From positions 22,634 to 86,633 of the forward strand of contig JAJFFJ010000071.1 of assembly GCA_021776685.1 (NCBI GenBank): a stretch of 64,000 bases of DNA, in the 5' to 3' direction. Shown here piece by piece: positions 18,745-27,919 of the stretch. Position numbers and translations under genes: made by a program. The notes under the pieces were generated by a model. That model worked only from the letters and a program-made list of their open reading frames with translations. It ran no database searches and was not told the DNA's origin. The stretch comes from Alphaproteobacteria bacterium. Lineage in GTDB: Bacteria; Pseudomonadota; Alphaproteobacteria; Bin65. Each line of letters opens with the position of its first letter. The stretch's first letter is position 1.

Positions 18745-19938
18745 TCAGGCTGTCAGCACCGTCACGCTCATTGCGGCGGCACCACTGGTGGGCTCGATGG
18801 TAACGGAACCGCCCCGGTTGTGCGCCACGCCGATGCGTGCGCCCGGGGTTTGCCGTTCACCCGCATCACCGCGCAGATGCCAGGCCAGTTCCACCACCTG
18901 CGCCACGCCGGTTGCGCCCACCGGATGCCCCCGTGCGATAAGACCGCCACTGGGATTGACCGGGATGCGTCCTCCGACCTGGGTGTGGCCATCGGCGATC
19001 AGCTTCCAGCCGTCTCCGCGCGGTGCCAGCCCCATGTCCTCATAGGCAAAGAGCTCGCCCGCTGCGGTGGCGTCGTGGACCTCGGCAACATCGATGTCGT
19101 CGGGTGTGATCCCCGCCTTGCCATAGGCTTCCGCCGCCACGTCCGCCATCTGGGAGCTGTCGGTTTCAAAGTTGTCGCTGCGGATAACGCTGGCAGCAAG
19201 CGCCGGCCCTTCCAGGCCATTGGACTTTGCGAAGTCGGGCGTCACCAACAGCAGCGCGGCGGCGCCGTCGCTGGTCGGGGAACACATGAGCAGGCGCAAA
19301 GGATCCACCACCTCGCGCGACTCCATCACCTCGTCGACCGTTCGCGCGGTCTGGAACTGCGCATAGGGATTGCGCGCGCCATTGGTATGATTCTTCGCGC
19401 CGATGGCCGCCACGTGCCGGGCATCGCCGCCGGAGTCGGCCAGGTATTTTTTCAGCTTACGGGCATAGAGGTCCATGAAGACCGACCGGTTCTTTTCTGC
19501 GCCCTCCAGGCTGTCGCGCAACGCATCCAGTTCGGCCACGTCGGTGCAACCGTCCAGCGCCCGGAAGGTGAGCGATTTGTCGGGATGAACCATCTTTTCA
19601 AAGCCGACAACCAGCGCGGCGTGGCCGGCGCCTGCGGCAAGGTAGGCGTCCGCCAGATGCAGGGCTGAGGCGCCCGACGCACAGGCATTGTCCAAATTGA
19701 AGATTGGCAGGCCCCCGACGCCGATGCCCTTCAGCGCGATCTGGCCGCGGACGGCTTCCTGACCGGTAATCACGCCCGCGACGGAGTTGGCGGAGAACAC
19801 GCAGTCGATCTGCGCCTTGTCCAATCCGGCGTCCGCAAACGCTTTTGTCGCCGCCGCGCCGGCCAGGTCGCCCAGGCTGCGGTCGGTCAACTTGCCGAAC
19901 CGGGTCATACCAACGCCCGCTATAATATTCCTGGTCAT
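18745..19938 (-). CDS. Thiolase-family acyltransferase (SCP2/acetyl-CoA acetyltransferase-like)
   Basis: A 397-residue thiolase fold. The nucleophilic Cys is in DNACASGASALHLA near residue 87 and the active His in ARGHPVGATG near residue 335. The C-terminal motif is GVAHNRGG rather than the second catalytic Cys motif of biosynthetic thiolases, which places it with SCP2-type thiolases that cleave beta-ketoacyl-CoA. These often pair with a DUF35 OB-fold protein, but none is present. It begins a two-gene unit with the diiron protein and is divergent from the Rieske oxygenase operon, so it may complete ring-cleavage product breakdown. Confidence 0.85.
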   Translation of the reverse strand: MTRNIIAGVGMTRFGKLTDRSLGDLAGAAATKAFADAGLDKAQIDCVFSANSVAGVITGQEAVRGQIALKGIGVGGLPIFNLDNACASGASALHLADAYLAAGAGHAALVVGFEKMVHPDKSLTFRALDGCTDVAELDALRDSLEGAEKNRSVFMDLYARKLKKYLADSGGDARHVAAIGAKNHTNGARNPYAQFQTARTVDEVMESREVVDPLRLLMCSPTSDGAAALLLVTPDFAKSNGLEGPALAASVIRSDNFETDSSQMADVAAEAYGKAGITPDDIDVAEVHDATAAGELFAYEDMGLAPRGDGWKLIADGHTQVGGRIPVNPSGGLIARGHPVGATGVAQVVELAWHLRGDAGERQTPGARIGVAHNRGGSVTIEPTSGAAAMSVTVLTA

Positions 19939-20139
19939 CGGTTCCCACGTCTCAGTGACAAATTCGATATACTTCTGGTCAGCCTTGGGCTGGTGTTCGC
20001 TTCGCGCCAGTCAGGTCCGGTCAGGCATTCAGATTTGCCAGCCTTCCAATACCGTCGTATAACCGGGATAGTTTCATACGAAAACTCAGTTGGCAAGCGC
20101 CCGGCTGCGCTGGCTTTTCTGAAACCAAAGCACAGGCGC

Positions 20140-21375
20140 GTGACCACGAAAACCGACAGTGATATCTGGCCGGATCCCGGCATATCCCGCGTCCCTTATC
20201 AGGTTTACGCAGCGCCCGATATCTATGCGCAGGAGCGGGAGCGGGTCTTCATGGGCCCTGCCTGGCATTTCCTTTGCCTGGATTGCGAGATCCCTAACCG
20301 CGGCGACTACAAAAGCACCTTTGTGGGTGACATCCCGGTGATTGTCGTGCGCGCCAGGGACGGGTCGGTCAATGGGCTGGAGAACCGCTGTTCCCACCGC
20401 GGCGCGACGCTCTGCCTTGAGAAATTCGGCAACCTTCGCAGCTTCTCCTGCGTCTACCACGGCTGGAGCTATGATCTCGATGGCAACCTGAAGGGGGTGC
20501 CTTTCGAGCGGGGCGTCAATGGCGGCGGTGGCATGCCAGAGGACTTCCGCAAGGAGGACAACGGCCTGCGCCGCCTGCGCATCGCGACCCATGCAGGCGT
20601 GGTTTTCGGCACATTCCACGACGACACACCGCCCTTGGCCGACTATCTGGAACCCGCCTTTGTGGAGAAGGTCGCTCGCGTCATGCCCCGAGCGGTGAAG
20701 GTGCTCGGCTACAATACCCAGGTCATGCACAACAACTGGAAACTCTACGCCGAGAATGTGCGGGACCCCTATCACGCCAGCATCCTGCATCTGTTCTTCA
20801 CCACCTTCAAAATGAACCGACTGACCCAGCGGGGCGAAATCCTGGTGAATGACGAAGGTGGCCACCACGTCAGCACGAACTGGCGTGATCCGGACGCCAG
20901 CATCGACACTTACAGGGAACAGGACCTGCGCGCCGTCGACGACGAGTTTGCGCTGAACGACCCCACCCTGCTCGACTATCAGGATGAGTTTGACGACAAC
21001 GGCACCCTGCAGATCCTCTCGGTCTTCCCAGGCTTCGTCATGCAGCAGATTTACAATTGCCTGGCCGTGCGCCAGATCGTGCCCAAGGGGCCGGACCTGA
21101 CAGAGGTCAACTGGACCTACTACGGCTTTGAAGACGACGCCGACGACCTGACCACCCTGCGGCTCAAGCAGGCCAACCTGATTGGACCCGCCGGATATAT
21201 TTCCATGGAGGACGGCGCGGTTGGCGAGTTTGTGCAGCGCACTTTGCCGGGCGCCCAGTCCGAGGAAACCATTTTGATGATGGGCGGCCACACAGCGGAG
21301 TCCCAGACCAGCCGGGCGACGGAAACCTCGATCCGTGGATTCTGGAAGGCCTGGCGCCGGTATATGGAGATCTAA
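20140..21375 (+). CDS. Aromatic ring-hydroxylating dioxygenase, large (alpha) subunit
   Basis: A Rieske-type terminal oxygenase of about 411 residues. The [2Fe-2S] motif is CSHRGATLC ... CVYHGW (about residues 85-110), and the mononuclear iron region reads AENVRDPYHASILH with two His ligands. It inserts both atoms of O2 into an aromatic carboxylate, with electrons from an unlinked reductase. I chose GTG 20140, just before DIWPDPGISRVPYQVY; a GTG at 19993 would add 49 residues without family-like character. It is followed by its beta subunit 3 nt downstream and by a PdxA/TphB-type dehydrogenase. Confidence 0.9.
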   Translation: MTTKTDSDIWPDPGISRVPYQVYAAPDIYAQERERVFMGPAWHFLCLDCEIPNRGDYKSTFVGDIPVIVVRARDGSVNGLENRCSHRGATLCLEKFGNLRSFSCVYHGWSYDLDGNLKGVPFERGVNGGGGMPEDFRKEDNGLRRLRIATHAGVVFGTFHDDTPPLADYLEPAFVEKVARVMPRAVKVLGYNTQVMHNNWKLYAENVRDPYHASILHLFFTTFKMNRLTQRGEILVNDEGGHHVSTNWRDPDASIDTYREQDLRAVDDEFALNDPTLLDYQDEFDDNGTLQILSVFPGFVMQQIYNCLAVRQIVPKGPDLTEVNWTYYGFEDDADDLTTLRLKQANLIGPAGYISMEDGAVGEFVQRTLPGAQSEETILMMGGHTAESQTSRATETSIRGFWKAWRRYMEI

Positions 21376-21378
21376 CCG

Positions 21379-21858
21379 GTGCCAGACACTCTCCTGGCGG
21401 CCAACCTGACCGCCTCGCAATTGCTGGCAGATTATGCGGCCTGCATCGATGCCGATGGCCTTGAACAATGGCCCGACTTTTTCGTCGACGATGGCCTCTA
21501 CCATGTGACAACAGCCTTCAACCACAGCCGTGGTTTGCCCGCCGGCATCATCCATGCCGACGGCAAGGCGATGATGCAGGACCGCGTCACGTCGCTTCGC
21601 CGCGCCAACATTTACGAGCCCCAGCGCTATCGTCACGTGATCTCCACTGTGCGGGTCATCCAGGCGAAGGAGAACCTGATTGAGACGGAAGCCAATTTCC
21701 TGGTAGTGCGCATCATGGAGAGCGGCAAGCAAGATCTGTTCGTCTGCGGCCGGTACCTGGACCGGATCACCACTGCCGATGGCGCAGCCCGCTATGAAAA
21801 GAAGCTAGTGGTGCTGGACAGCGAGAAGGTGGACACCCTCCTCGCAATCCCCCTGTGA
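21379..21858 (+). CDS. Aromatic ring-hydroxylating dioxygenase, small (beta) subunit
   Basis: A 159-residue NTF2/SnoaL-like protein of the size usual for beta subunits. Typical features are LLADYAACIDADGLEQWPDFF near the N-terminus, DRVTSLRRANIYEPQRYRH in the middle, and the C-terminal RYEKKLVVLDSEKVDTL. The subunit is structural, forming alpha3beta3 hexamers with the preceding gene product. It starts with GTG 3 nt after the alpha-subunit stop, and its stop overlaps the start of the PdxA-family gene (GTGA), showing tight operon organisation. Confidence 0.88.
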   Translation: MPDTLLAANLTASQLLADYAACIDADGLEQWPDFFVDDGLYHVTTAFNHSRGLPAGIIHADGKAMMQDRVTSLRRANIYEPQRYRHVISTVRVIQAKENLIETEANFLVVRIMESGKQDLFVCGRYLDRITTADGAARYEKKLVVLDSEKVDTLLAIPL

Positions 21859-22850
21859 CCGTGGCCATGACGAAGCCCCGCATCGCGCTGCCTCTCGGCG
21901 ACCCGCACGGCATCGGCCCGGAGATCGCACTGAAAGCGGCCGCCGACCCGGCGGTGCAGGCGGCCTGTGAACCGGTGCTGATCGGCGACGGACACGTGAT
22001 CGCCCACTATGCCGAAAGCCTGCACCTCAACCTTCCTGCAAGCGAAGATTTTGCCGCCTCGCCGTTTGCCACCGGCGGCCTGAGCCAGCCACCCGCTGCA
22101 GGTACCGTCACGGCAGAAGCCGGCCGCGCCACCGTCGCCTATGCACAGGCGGCGATCGGACTGGCGCTGGGCGGGGCAGTAGATGCCGTCGTGGCGGCCC
22201 CCCACAACGAGACCGCGGTTGCCGCCGCGGGCATCCCGTTCAGTGGCTATCCGTCTCTGGTTGCGCAGGAGACGGGCACGCCGGAGGAGGCGGTGTTCCT
22301 GATGCTGGTGAGCCCTGAGTTCCGCATCGTCCATGTAACGCTACATGTGAGCCTGCGGCAGGCCCTGGACATGATCACTGTCGACCGCGTTCTCACTGCC
22401 ATTCGCGCGGCCCACACCACCTTAAACAGCCTTGGCATGGCGCACCCGCGTATTGGCGTCGCCGGCCTCAATCCCCACGCCGGCGAAGATGGCTTATTCG
22501 GCGAGGAGGACCGCCTGGTCATCGCCCCTGCGGTCGCAACCGCCCGGGAGGACGGCCTGTCGGTGGATGGTCCTTTGGGGGCCGACCTCCTCCTCGCCGA
22601 CCGCGCCCATGACGTCTATGTGGTGATGTTGCACGATCAGGGGCACATCCCGATCAAACTGGCGGGGCGGGGCAACTCGTTCGGCATCACCATCGGCGCC
22701 GGAATCCTGTTTTCCAGCGTCGCCCATGGCAGCGCCTATGACATTGCCGGCCGCGGCGTCGCAGACGCCATTCCATTCATCAACACAATCTTGCATATGG
22801 CGCGCCAACTCACCCGCGCGCCCAACCTTGTCGAGAAAGAGTCACCATGA
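21855..22850 (+). CDS. PdxA/TphB-family metal-dependent dehydrogenase (candidate cis-dihydrodiol dehydrogenase)
   Basis: A 331-residue member of the PdxA family. Visible motifs are PLGDPHGIGPEIALKAA at the N-terminus, VAAPHNETAVAAAGI, and the metal-binding LHDQGHIPIKL near residue 258. PdxA makes a B6 precursor, but the same family includes TphB, which rearomatises the terephthalate cis-dihydrodiol with decarboxylation. Being locked between dioxygenase alpha/beta genes and a second Rieske gene by 4-nt overlaps, this copy most likely acts on an aromatic dihydrodiol. GTG 21855 overlaps the beta stop; ATG 21867 is a possible alternative start. Confidence 0.85.
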   Translation: MTVAMTKPRIALPLGDPHGIGPEIALKAAADPAVQAACEPVLIGDGHVIAHYAESLHLNLPASEDFAASPFATGGLSQPPAAGTVTAEAGRATVAYAQAAIGLALGGAVDAVVAAPHNETAVAAAGIPFSGYPSLVAQETGTPEEAVFLMLVSPEFRIVHVTLHVSLRQALDMITVDRVLTAIRAAHTTLNSLGMAHPRIGVAGLNPHAGEDGLFGEEDRLVIAPAVATAREDGLSVDGPLGADLLLADRAHDVYVVMLHDQGHIPIKLAGRGNSFGITIGAGILFSSVAHGSAYDIAGRGVADAIPFINTILHMARQLTRAPNLVEKESP

Positions 22851-23911
22851 CGACCAAGGGAAAGGCTTCGCCCTATCTGCGGAACTGCTGGTATGTCGCC
22901 GGCTGGGCGCGCGAAGTGCAACGCCTGCACATGTTCCGCCGCATCCTGCTGGGCGAGCCTGTGGTGCTGTACCGCAAAGGCGACGGGACTCCGGTCGCCC
23001 TGGAAGATCGGTGCATGCATCGCCACGCCCCCCTGTCCCATGGGCGGCTGCAGGGCGACAATATCGAATGCGCCTATCATGGGTTGGTGTTCGACCCCGA
23101 CGGCGCCTGTATCAAGATTCCCAGCCAGGACACGATCCCGCCCAATGCCTGTGTCAGGAGCTATCCGGTCGCGGAAAAACACCGGTGGGTGTGGATTTGG
23201 ATGGGCGATCCCGCCAAGGCGGACGAGTCATTGATCCCTGATTTCCACTGGATGGACCACGAAGGCTTCGCCTGGCGCGGAGAGACGCTCCATGTAGAAG
23301 GCAACTACATGCTGGTGGTCGAAAATCTGATGGACCTCAGTCACTTGCCCAGCTTGCATCTGACCACCCTTGCGGACACGGCAGTGCCTGAGAACGAGGA
23401 ATTTCCGGTTACCTTCGAGACCAAGGGCAACGACATTCATATCAATCGCTGGGTCCGGGACGTGCCGCCGCCGCCCTATTTTCGCCTGCTCGGCGATTTC
23501 AAGAAAGGTGACCGTGTCGATCGCTGGATGGACTCCCACTTCACGCCACCAAGTTTTGTGCGTATCGACATTGGCGCCTGCCCGGCAGGTTCCGGCCAGT
23601 TGGATGGCGACCGGACCGGCGTGCAGACGGCCATGAATCTCAACGCTGTCACCCCGGAAACAGCCACCTCCGCCCACTATTTCTGGGCACAGGCACAGAA
23701 TTTCAGTGAAGGCGACGAGTCAATCAGCGAAGTGGATTTCCGCCTGGTCCATGATGCCTTCCAGGAGGATCTCAGCATCATCCGCGGCCAGCAGGAAAAT
23801 ATCGATCTCAGCCCCGACGCCCCACGGTTGAACCTGGCCGCCGACAAGGGCGGCCTGCAGGCGACCCGCATGGTCGAGAAACTGGTGCGGGAAGAGCAGG
23901 AAGCGGGCTAA
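22847..23911 (+). CDS. Rieske oxygenase, VanA-like (O-demethylase/monooxygenase type)
   Basis: A 354-residue single-component-type Rieske oxygenase. The cluster motif is CMHRHAPLSHGRLQGDNIEC then AYHGL (about residues 46-75); the catalytic iron motif is ENLMDLSHLPSLH near residue 160. The opening YLRNCWYVAGWAREV is typical of VanA, dicamba demethylase and related phthalate-type oxygenases, which demethylate or hydroxylate aromatic acids with a VanB-like reductase (none here). Its ATG overlaps the preceding stop (ATGA). It may convert a methoxylated or hydroxylated precursor feeding the dioxygenase. Confidence 0.88.
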   Translation: MTTKGKASPYLRNCWYVAGWAREVQRLHMFRRILLGEPVVLYRKGDGTPVALEDRCMHRHAPLSHGRLQGDNIECAYHGLVFDPDGACIKIPSQDTIPPNACVRSYPVAEKHRWVWIWMGDPAKADESLIPDFHWMDHEGFAWRGETLHVEGNYMLVVENLMDLSHLPSLHLTTLADTAVPENEEFPVTFETKGNDIHINRWVRDVPPPPYFRLLGDFKKGDRVDRWMDSHFTPPSFVRIDIGACPAGSGQLDGDRTGVQTAMNLNAVTPETATSAHYFWAQAQNFSEGDESISEVDFRLVHDAFQEDLSIIRGQQENIDLSPDAPRLNLAADKGGLQATRMVEKLVREEQEAG

Positions 23912-23947
23912 CAACGCTTCGCACCTGCTGCTCACCTGGCCGCGCGG

Positions 23948-24886
23948 CTAGGTAACAAACCCTTCGCTCTTCAGCCATCCTTCCAGCGCAGCCACGCATT
24001 CTGCCGGTCGTTCGATCTGCAGCAGATGGGACGAGTCAGGCACCAACTCATACGGGAGGCCCGTCTCCCGGGCGATTTCAGCGACGATCTTCGACACCGG
24101 CGACGGCCAGTCGCTGTCCGGATCCCCACCCAGCAGGAAAACCGGTACGGGTAGACTGGTCAGGGCCGGCCAGATTTGCGTGTGCACATTCTGCTCGTAA
24201 TAGCGCGCCTCAAGCTCTTTCGGACAGCACAGGATGTATCCACCTTCCGGGTCTTCGCGGAACGTGGCGGCTGCGAACAACTCCGGTGACCCCGGCACCA
24301 ACCGCCGAAACTGCGGCCGGGTGCGTAGCATTCGGATGTAGATGTCGAGGTCGTCAAATCGATCCGGCCTGCGGCGGGTCAGCTCCGCAATCCGCGCGTT
24401 GTGGGGCGCCTTGATCGCCTGCAGTGGATGTCCGTCGCGCGGATAGATCGGCGGATCGACCAGAAACAGCAAATCCCAACGCAGCCCCTTCGCCATCACG
24501 TGCAGAAGCGCCGAGATCGCCGCTGCGGAATGAAACACCCCGGCCATCGGCTTGGCGCCGAACGCGTCATTGATGCAAGCCCAGATATGCTCGAAGTCCT
24601 CGGCGATCGTGTCCACGGGCCGGGCCGGCACACCGTCACCCTCCCCGGCCCCCTCTTTACATGGGGGGTTGCGGCCATGGCAGCGCAGGTCGAAGAGGAC
24701 CACGTCGTAGCGGTCAAGAAGCGGCAGCCAGAAGGGCGCATAGAGATCGATTGCCAACCCGTTGCCATGGCTGAGCGCCAGCCGTGGGCCTTCCAGCCGC
24801 CCCAACCGGCGAAGCAAAATCTGCGCCCCGTCGGGGAGCGTCAGCCAATGCTCGTCAGCGGCTGCAGGGATGGTTATCTGGGTCAT
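23948..24886 (-). CDS. Alpha/beta hydrolase
   Basis: A 312-residue alpha/beta-hydrolase fold. The HG dipeptide of the oxyanion loop is in LALSHGNGLAI near residue 39, the nucleophile elbow reads MAGVFHSAAAISALL (Ser near residue 121), and the final catalytic His is in LVPDSSHLLQIERP near residue 290, a standard Ser-Asp/His arrangement. ATG 24886 was chosen over ATG 24904 because it directly precedes the first beta strand. It is the last gene of the long minus-strand catabolic set, about 97 nt after the crotonase stop, so ester or C-C hydrolysis in that pathway is possible. Confidence 0.85.
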   Translation of the reverse strand: MTQITIPAAADEHWLTLPDGAQILLRRLGRLEGPRLALSHGNGLAIDLYAPFWLPLLDRYDVVLFDLRCHGRNPPCKEGAGEGDGVPARPVDTIAEDFEHIWACINDAFGAKPMAGVFHSAAAISALLHVMAKGLRWDLLFLVDPPIYPRDGHPLQAIKAPHNARIAELTRRRPDRFDDLDIYIRMLRTRPQFRRLVPGSPELFAAATFREDPEGGYILCCPKELEARYYEQNVHTQIWPALTSLPVPVFLLGGDPDSDWPSPVSKIVAEIARETGLPYELVPDSSHLLQIERPAECVAALEGWLKSEGFVT

Positions 24887-24983
24887 CAACATCCCCACGC
24901 TCACCCCCGCGACGACAGCGGTCCAGCATCAAACGGCCTCTCGAATGCCGCCTTCAGGAGAACGACATTCAAGGGCACCGGGA

Positions 24984-25793
24984 TTAGTCGCCAGTATATT
25001 CCGGCTTGCGCTTGTTAAAGAAGGCGTCCGCCCCTTCCTTGTAGTCGTGGCTGTCGCGCAGCTTCTCATAGGCATGACCCTCCAACTCAAGGCCAACTTC
25101 CAGGCTGGTATCGTAGGCAGTGTTGAGGACCCGCTTGACCGTACGCAAGGCCAACGGCGAACTGGCTGCCAGCCGCTTGGTGTATTTTCCGATCATCTCC
25201 GTCAACGCGTCGCTATCCTCCGCCACGTCCGTCAGGATGCCCCAATCCAGCGCCTTCGGCGCAGGAATGCGTTCACCCAGGTAGATCATGTGGTTGGCGC
25301 GCGTCAGGCCAATCAGGTTGGCGAGCCGGTGCGTGCCACCAGAGCCCGGGATTTCGCCGATGGTCACTTCCGGAAGGCCGACCAAGGTCTCCTTCGTGGC
25401 CAGCCGGAAGTCGCAGGCCAAAGACAGCTCGAAGCCGACACCGAATGCGTATTTTTCCATGGCGCAGATCACCGGCTTGCCGCATCTGGTGGGCGCGCCG
25501 ATATTCCAGGCCAGGTGGCTCATGCCATCCCGCGGTACATCGAAAAAGCCTTTCACGTCGCCACCAGATGTGTAGACACCATCGGCGCCGCGCACGACGA
25601 TCACGCGCACGTCGTCGTCACGTCCGAATTCCTCGAAGATCGCCGATATCTGGCTCCGTGCCATGTAGCTGACGATATTGAGTGGCGGCCGGTCGAGGAT
25701 CAGCCAGCCGATTTTCTTTTCGGCATCCACCTCTACGCGCAGGCCGTCCAGCTCCTCCAGGACCGATGCGCGCCGCTTGGCGTATTTTTCCAT
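24984..25793 (-). CDS. Crotonase-family enoyl-CoA hydratase/hydrolase (HmfE-like candidate)
   Basis: A 269-residue crotonase. Both catalytic glutamates of hydratase-type members are present, in FGVGFELSLACD and VGLPEVTIGEIPGSGGTHRL, and the oxyanion-hole segment is GVYTSGGDVKGF. It is a close paralogue of the crotonase at 34.5 kb; long blocks such as DVRVIV, RGA/GVY and IPGSGGTHR are shared. It lies 78 nt after the CoA ligase gene. In the known furoate pathway a crotonase-family protein (HmfE) hydrolyses 2-oxoglutaroyl-CoA, a role consistent with this position but unproven. Confidence 0.87.
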   Translation of the reverse strand: MEKYAKRRASVLEELDGLRVEVDAEKKIGWLILDRPPLNIVSYMARSQISAIFEEFGRDDDVRVIVVRGADGVYTSGGDVKGFFDVPRDGMSHLAWNIGAPTRCGKPVICAMEKYAFGVGFELSLACDFRLATKETLVGLPEVTIGEIPGSGGTHRLANLIGLTRANHMIYLGERIPAPKALDWGILTDVAEDSDALTEMIGKYTKRLAASSPLALRTVKRVLNTAYDTSLEVGLELEGHAYEKLRDSHDYKEGADAFFNKRKPEYTGD

Positions 25794-25871
25794 TATGCTT
25801 CCTTTCCGTTCATACGTCTGACGGCCGGATTAGCAGGCCACTGATGTTCAATGTTGTTCAATTCAGTCGGA

Positions 25872-27419
25872 TCAGACCGTGCTCTCAAAGCCTTCGAGAA
25901 GGTCATATTCCCCATCCCGCAGCTTGCGGCGCAGCAGTTTGCCCGACGCAGTGCGCGGAATGGCGTCGATAAAGGCATAGCCGCGGGGACGCTTGAAATT
26001 GGCGAGCGCGCCGTCCTGGCAAGCTTCATCCAGAGCGCTCGGCGACGCGCCATCCTTCGGCTCGACGAAGGCGACGACTTTCTGACCCATACGTTCGTCC
26101 GGCAGGCCGATAACAACCACGCCACGGCAAAGGCCGGACCGGAGCAGCGCATCTTCGACTTCTTCCGGATGGATATTTTCGCCGCCGGAGATGATCATGT
26201 CGTCGACGCGGCCCAGCACCCAAAGGTCGCCGTCCTCATCGATCTGCCCCAGGTCGCCGGTGTAGTACCAGCCGTCGCGGATTGATTTCTCATTGGATTC
26301 GGGTCGGTTCCAGTAGCCTTCGAAGGCATCGGGCGCCGCCATGTTGAGGATGATCTCTCCCATCTCGCCCTGGGGCACCACCTCATCGGGCATGACCCGG
26401 CGGTCAGGGTCACCTGCCACAACCCGGAGTTCCTGATAGAGGCCGGGCCGTCCGGCATTGCCCGGCTTGGCTGCCTGATGGTCAGAGACGGAAAGCGTGT
26501 AGATCTCACTCGATCCGTAGAAATTGATGAATTTGCCCTGGTTGAAGGTCTCGCAGCAGCGCTCGATCAGCGACGGCGCCATGGACATGCCCGCAAACCC
26601 CGCGCGGATGACGCTGGAGAAATCCCGCTCACCGATGTCAGCCCGGTTGAGGATGTCGTGATACATGGTCGGCACCAGGAAAATTGCGCCGATCTTCTCC
26701 TGCTCCACGGCCTCCAGCACCATCTCGGCACTATAGTCCGGCAGACAGACCATCTTGCCGCCCAGAAGGGCGGAAGCTTCCAGCGTCCGGATTCCCATAG
26801 TGTGAAACAGCGGCATGACGCAAAGTTGCGACAGGTCCCGCGGATATTCGTTCATGGCGATATGGGACATGGTCGCCGACCATTCCGCCCGGTGCGACCG
26901 CGGAACGCCTTTGGGCCGCCCTGTGGTCCCGGAAGTGTAGAGCATCAGGGCCGTGGCGCTGTCTGGAACGTCGCTGGGCCCGGCAACTGGATCGGCTTCC
27001 AACAGCGCCTCAAAGCCATCTCCCGCATCCGCCGCCGCGATGCGCCGGTCGGCCGCCAGTCCCGCGGCATCGCAGGCCGCAATGACCGCGTCGCCCGCCG
27101 CACCATCGTGGAGGCAAAGGACAGCGCCGGAATCTGACAGGCAATAGGTGATCTCTTCCGCGGTACCGCGCCAGCTGATCGGCGTAAATACGGCGCCCGC
27201 CATATAGCTGGCCCAGGCCAGGGTCGCCATCTCCCAGCGATTCTTCATCACCGCGCCTACGTGGTCACCGGGGCGAACGCCCAGTGCCTGTAAACCACCG
27301 GTCACGCGGCACACGGATTCGTACCACTCAGCATAGGTCTGGCGATGCCCACCCTCGACGACTGCAATCTCCTGCGGTGCGCGGGTAACCGCACGCTGAA
27401 ATGCCTGCCCCAGATTCAT
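25872..27419 (-). CDS. AMP-forming acyl/aryl-CoA synthetase (HmfD-like candidate)
   Basis: A 515-residue ANL-superfamily ligase. The phosphate loop is LMLYTSGTTGRPKGVPRSH near residue 160; the hinge and A8 region read YTGDLGQIDEDGDLWVLGR then DDMIISGGENIHPEEVE; the catalytic Lys lies in RTASGKLLRRKL near the C-terminus. It activates a carboxylic acid to its CoA thioester via an acyl-AMP. Its start overlaps the stop of the [2Fe-2S] subunit gene (ATGA, 27416-27419), so the ligase and the molybdenum hydroxylase are made together, suggesting the hydroxylase acts on the CoA ester. Confidence 0.92.
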   Translation of the reverse strand: MNLGQAFQRAVTRAPQEIAVVEGGHRQTYAEWYESVCRVTGGLQALGVRPGDHVGAVMKNRWEMATLAWASYMAGAVFTPISWRGTAEEITYCLSDSGAVLCLHDGAAGDAVIAACDAAGLAADRRIAAADAGDGFEALLEADPVAGPSDVPDSATALMLYTSGTTGRPKGVPRSHRAEWSATMSHIAMNEYPRDLSQLCVMPLFHTMGIRTLEASALLGGKMVCLPDYSAEMVLEAVEQEKIGAIFLVPTMYHDILNRADIGERDFSSVIRAGFAGMSMAPSLIERCCETFNQGKFINFYGSSEIYTLSVSDHQAAKPGNAGRPGLYQELRVVAGDPDRRVMPDEVVPQGEMGEIILNMAAPDAFEGYWNRPESNEKSIRDGWYYTGDLGQIDEDGDLWVLGRVDDMIISGGENIHPEEVEDALLRSGLCRGVVVIGLPDERMGQKVVAFVEPKDGASPSALDEACQDGALANFKRPRGYAFIDAIPRTASGKLLRRKLRDGEYDLLEGFESTV

Positions 27420-27919
27420 GCGGCCTTCCCCTCCGCCTGCACGCCTGCCGCCTCCAGAATCGCCCGCACAATGCCGTCATAGCCAGTGCAGCGGCAGATA
27501 TGCCCGCTCAACATCTCCCGCACCTGAAGCTCTGTGGGTGCCGGCGTTTCCTCCAAAAATGCCGTTGCCGACATCAGGATGCCGGCCGTACAGAAGCCGC
27601 ATTGCAGGGCGTGATTGTTGCGGAAGGCGGCCTGCAAGGCGTTCAAAGTATCGCCATCTGCCAGGCTTTCGACGGTTTCGATCGAAGCGCCATCGGCCTG
27701 AACCGCATATTGGGTGCAGCTCCGTGACGGCACGCCGTCGATCAGCACCGTACAGGCGCCGCAAACGCCATGCTCGCAGCCCACATGGGTGCCATAGAGG
27801 CCCAGCTCGTGGCGCAGGAAATCTGCCAGCAACATTCGCGGTTCGGCGTAACCTTCATGGGCGCGGCCGTTCACGGTCATGCGGACGGAATGTTTGCTGT
27901 TGCCGCTCAGCCTGGTCAT
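27416..27919 (-). CDS. Molybdenum hydroxylase [2Fe-2S] small subunit
   Basis: A 167-residue electron-transfer subunit. The plant-type ferredoxin cluster motif is CEHGVCGACTVLIDG then SC (residues about 44-66), and the helical domain holds the second cluster CGFC ... CRCTGY (about 105-145). It passes electrons from the Mo site to the FAD subunit. Its ATG overlaps the FAD-subunit stop by 4 nt and its stop overlaps the ligase start. Size and motifs are those of CoxS/HcrC/NdhS-type subunits. Confidence 0.93.
   Translation of the reverse strand: MTRLSGNSKHSVRMTVNGRAHEGYAEPRMLLADFLRHELGLYGTHVGCEHGVCGACTVLIDGVPSRSCTQYAVQADGASIETVESLADGDTLNALQAAFRNNHALQCGFCTAGILMSATAFLEETPAPTELQVREMLSGHICRCTGYDGIVRAILEAAGVQAEGKAA

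Noticed and set aside
20056..20080. CGTAT ... ATACG inverted repeat before the dioxygenase operon
   Set aside because: Arms of 5 bp with a 15-nt gap are too weak to call an operator without comparative support.
20086..21732. A 548-codon open frame on the minus strand
   Set aside because: It lies antisense to the Rieske alpha/beta genes, which have clear family motifs; long antisense frames are expected in GC-rich DNA with strong third-position bias.
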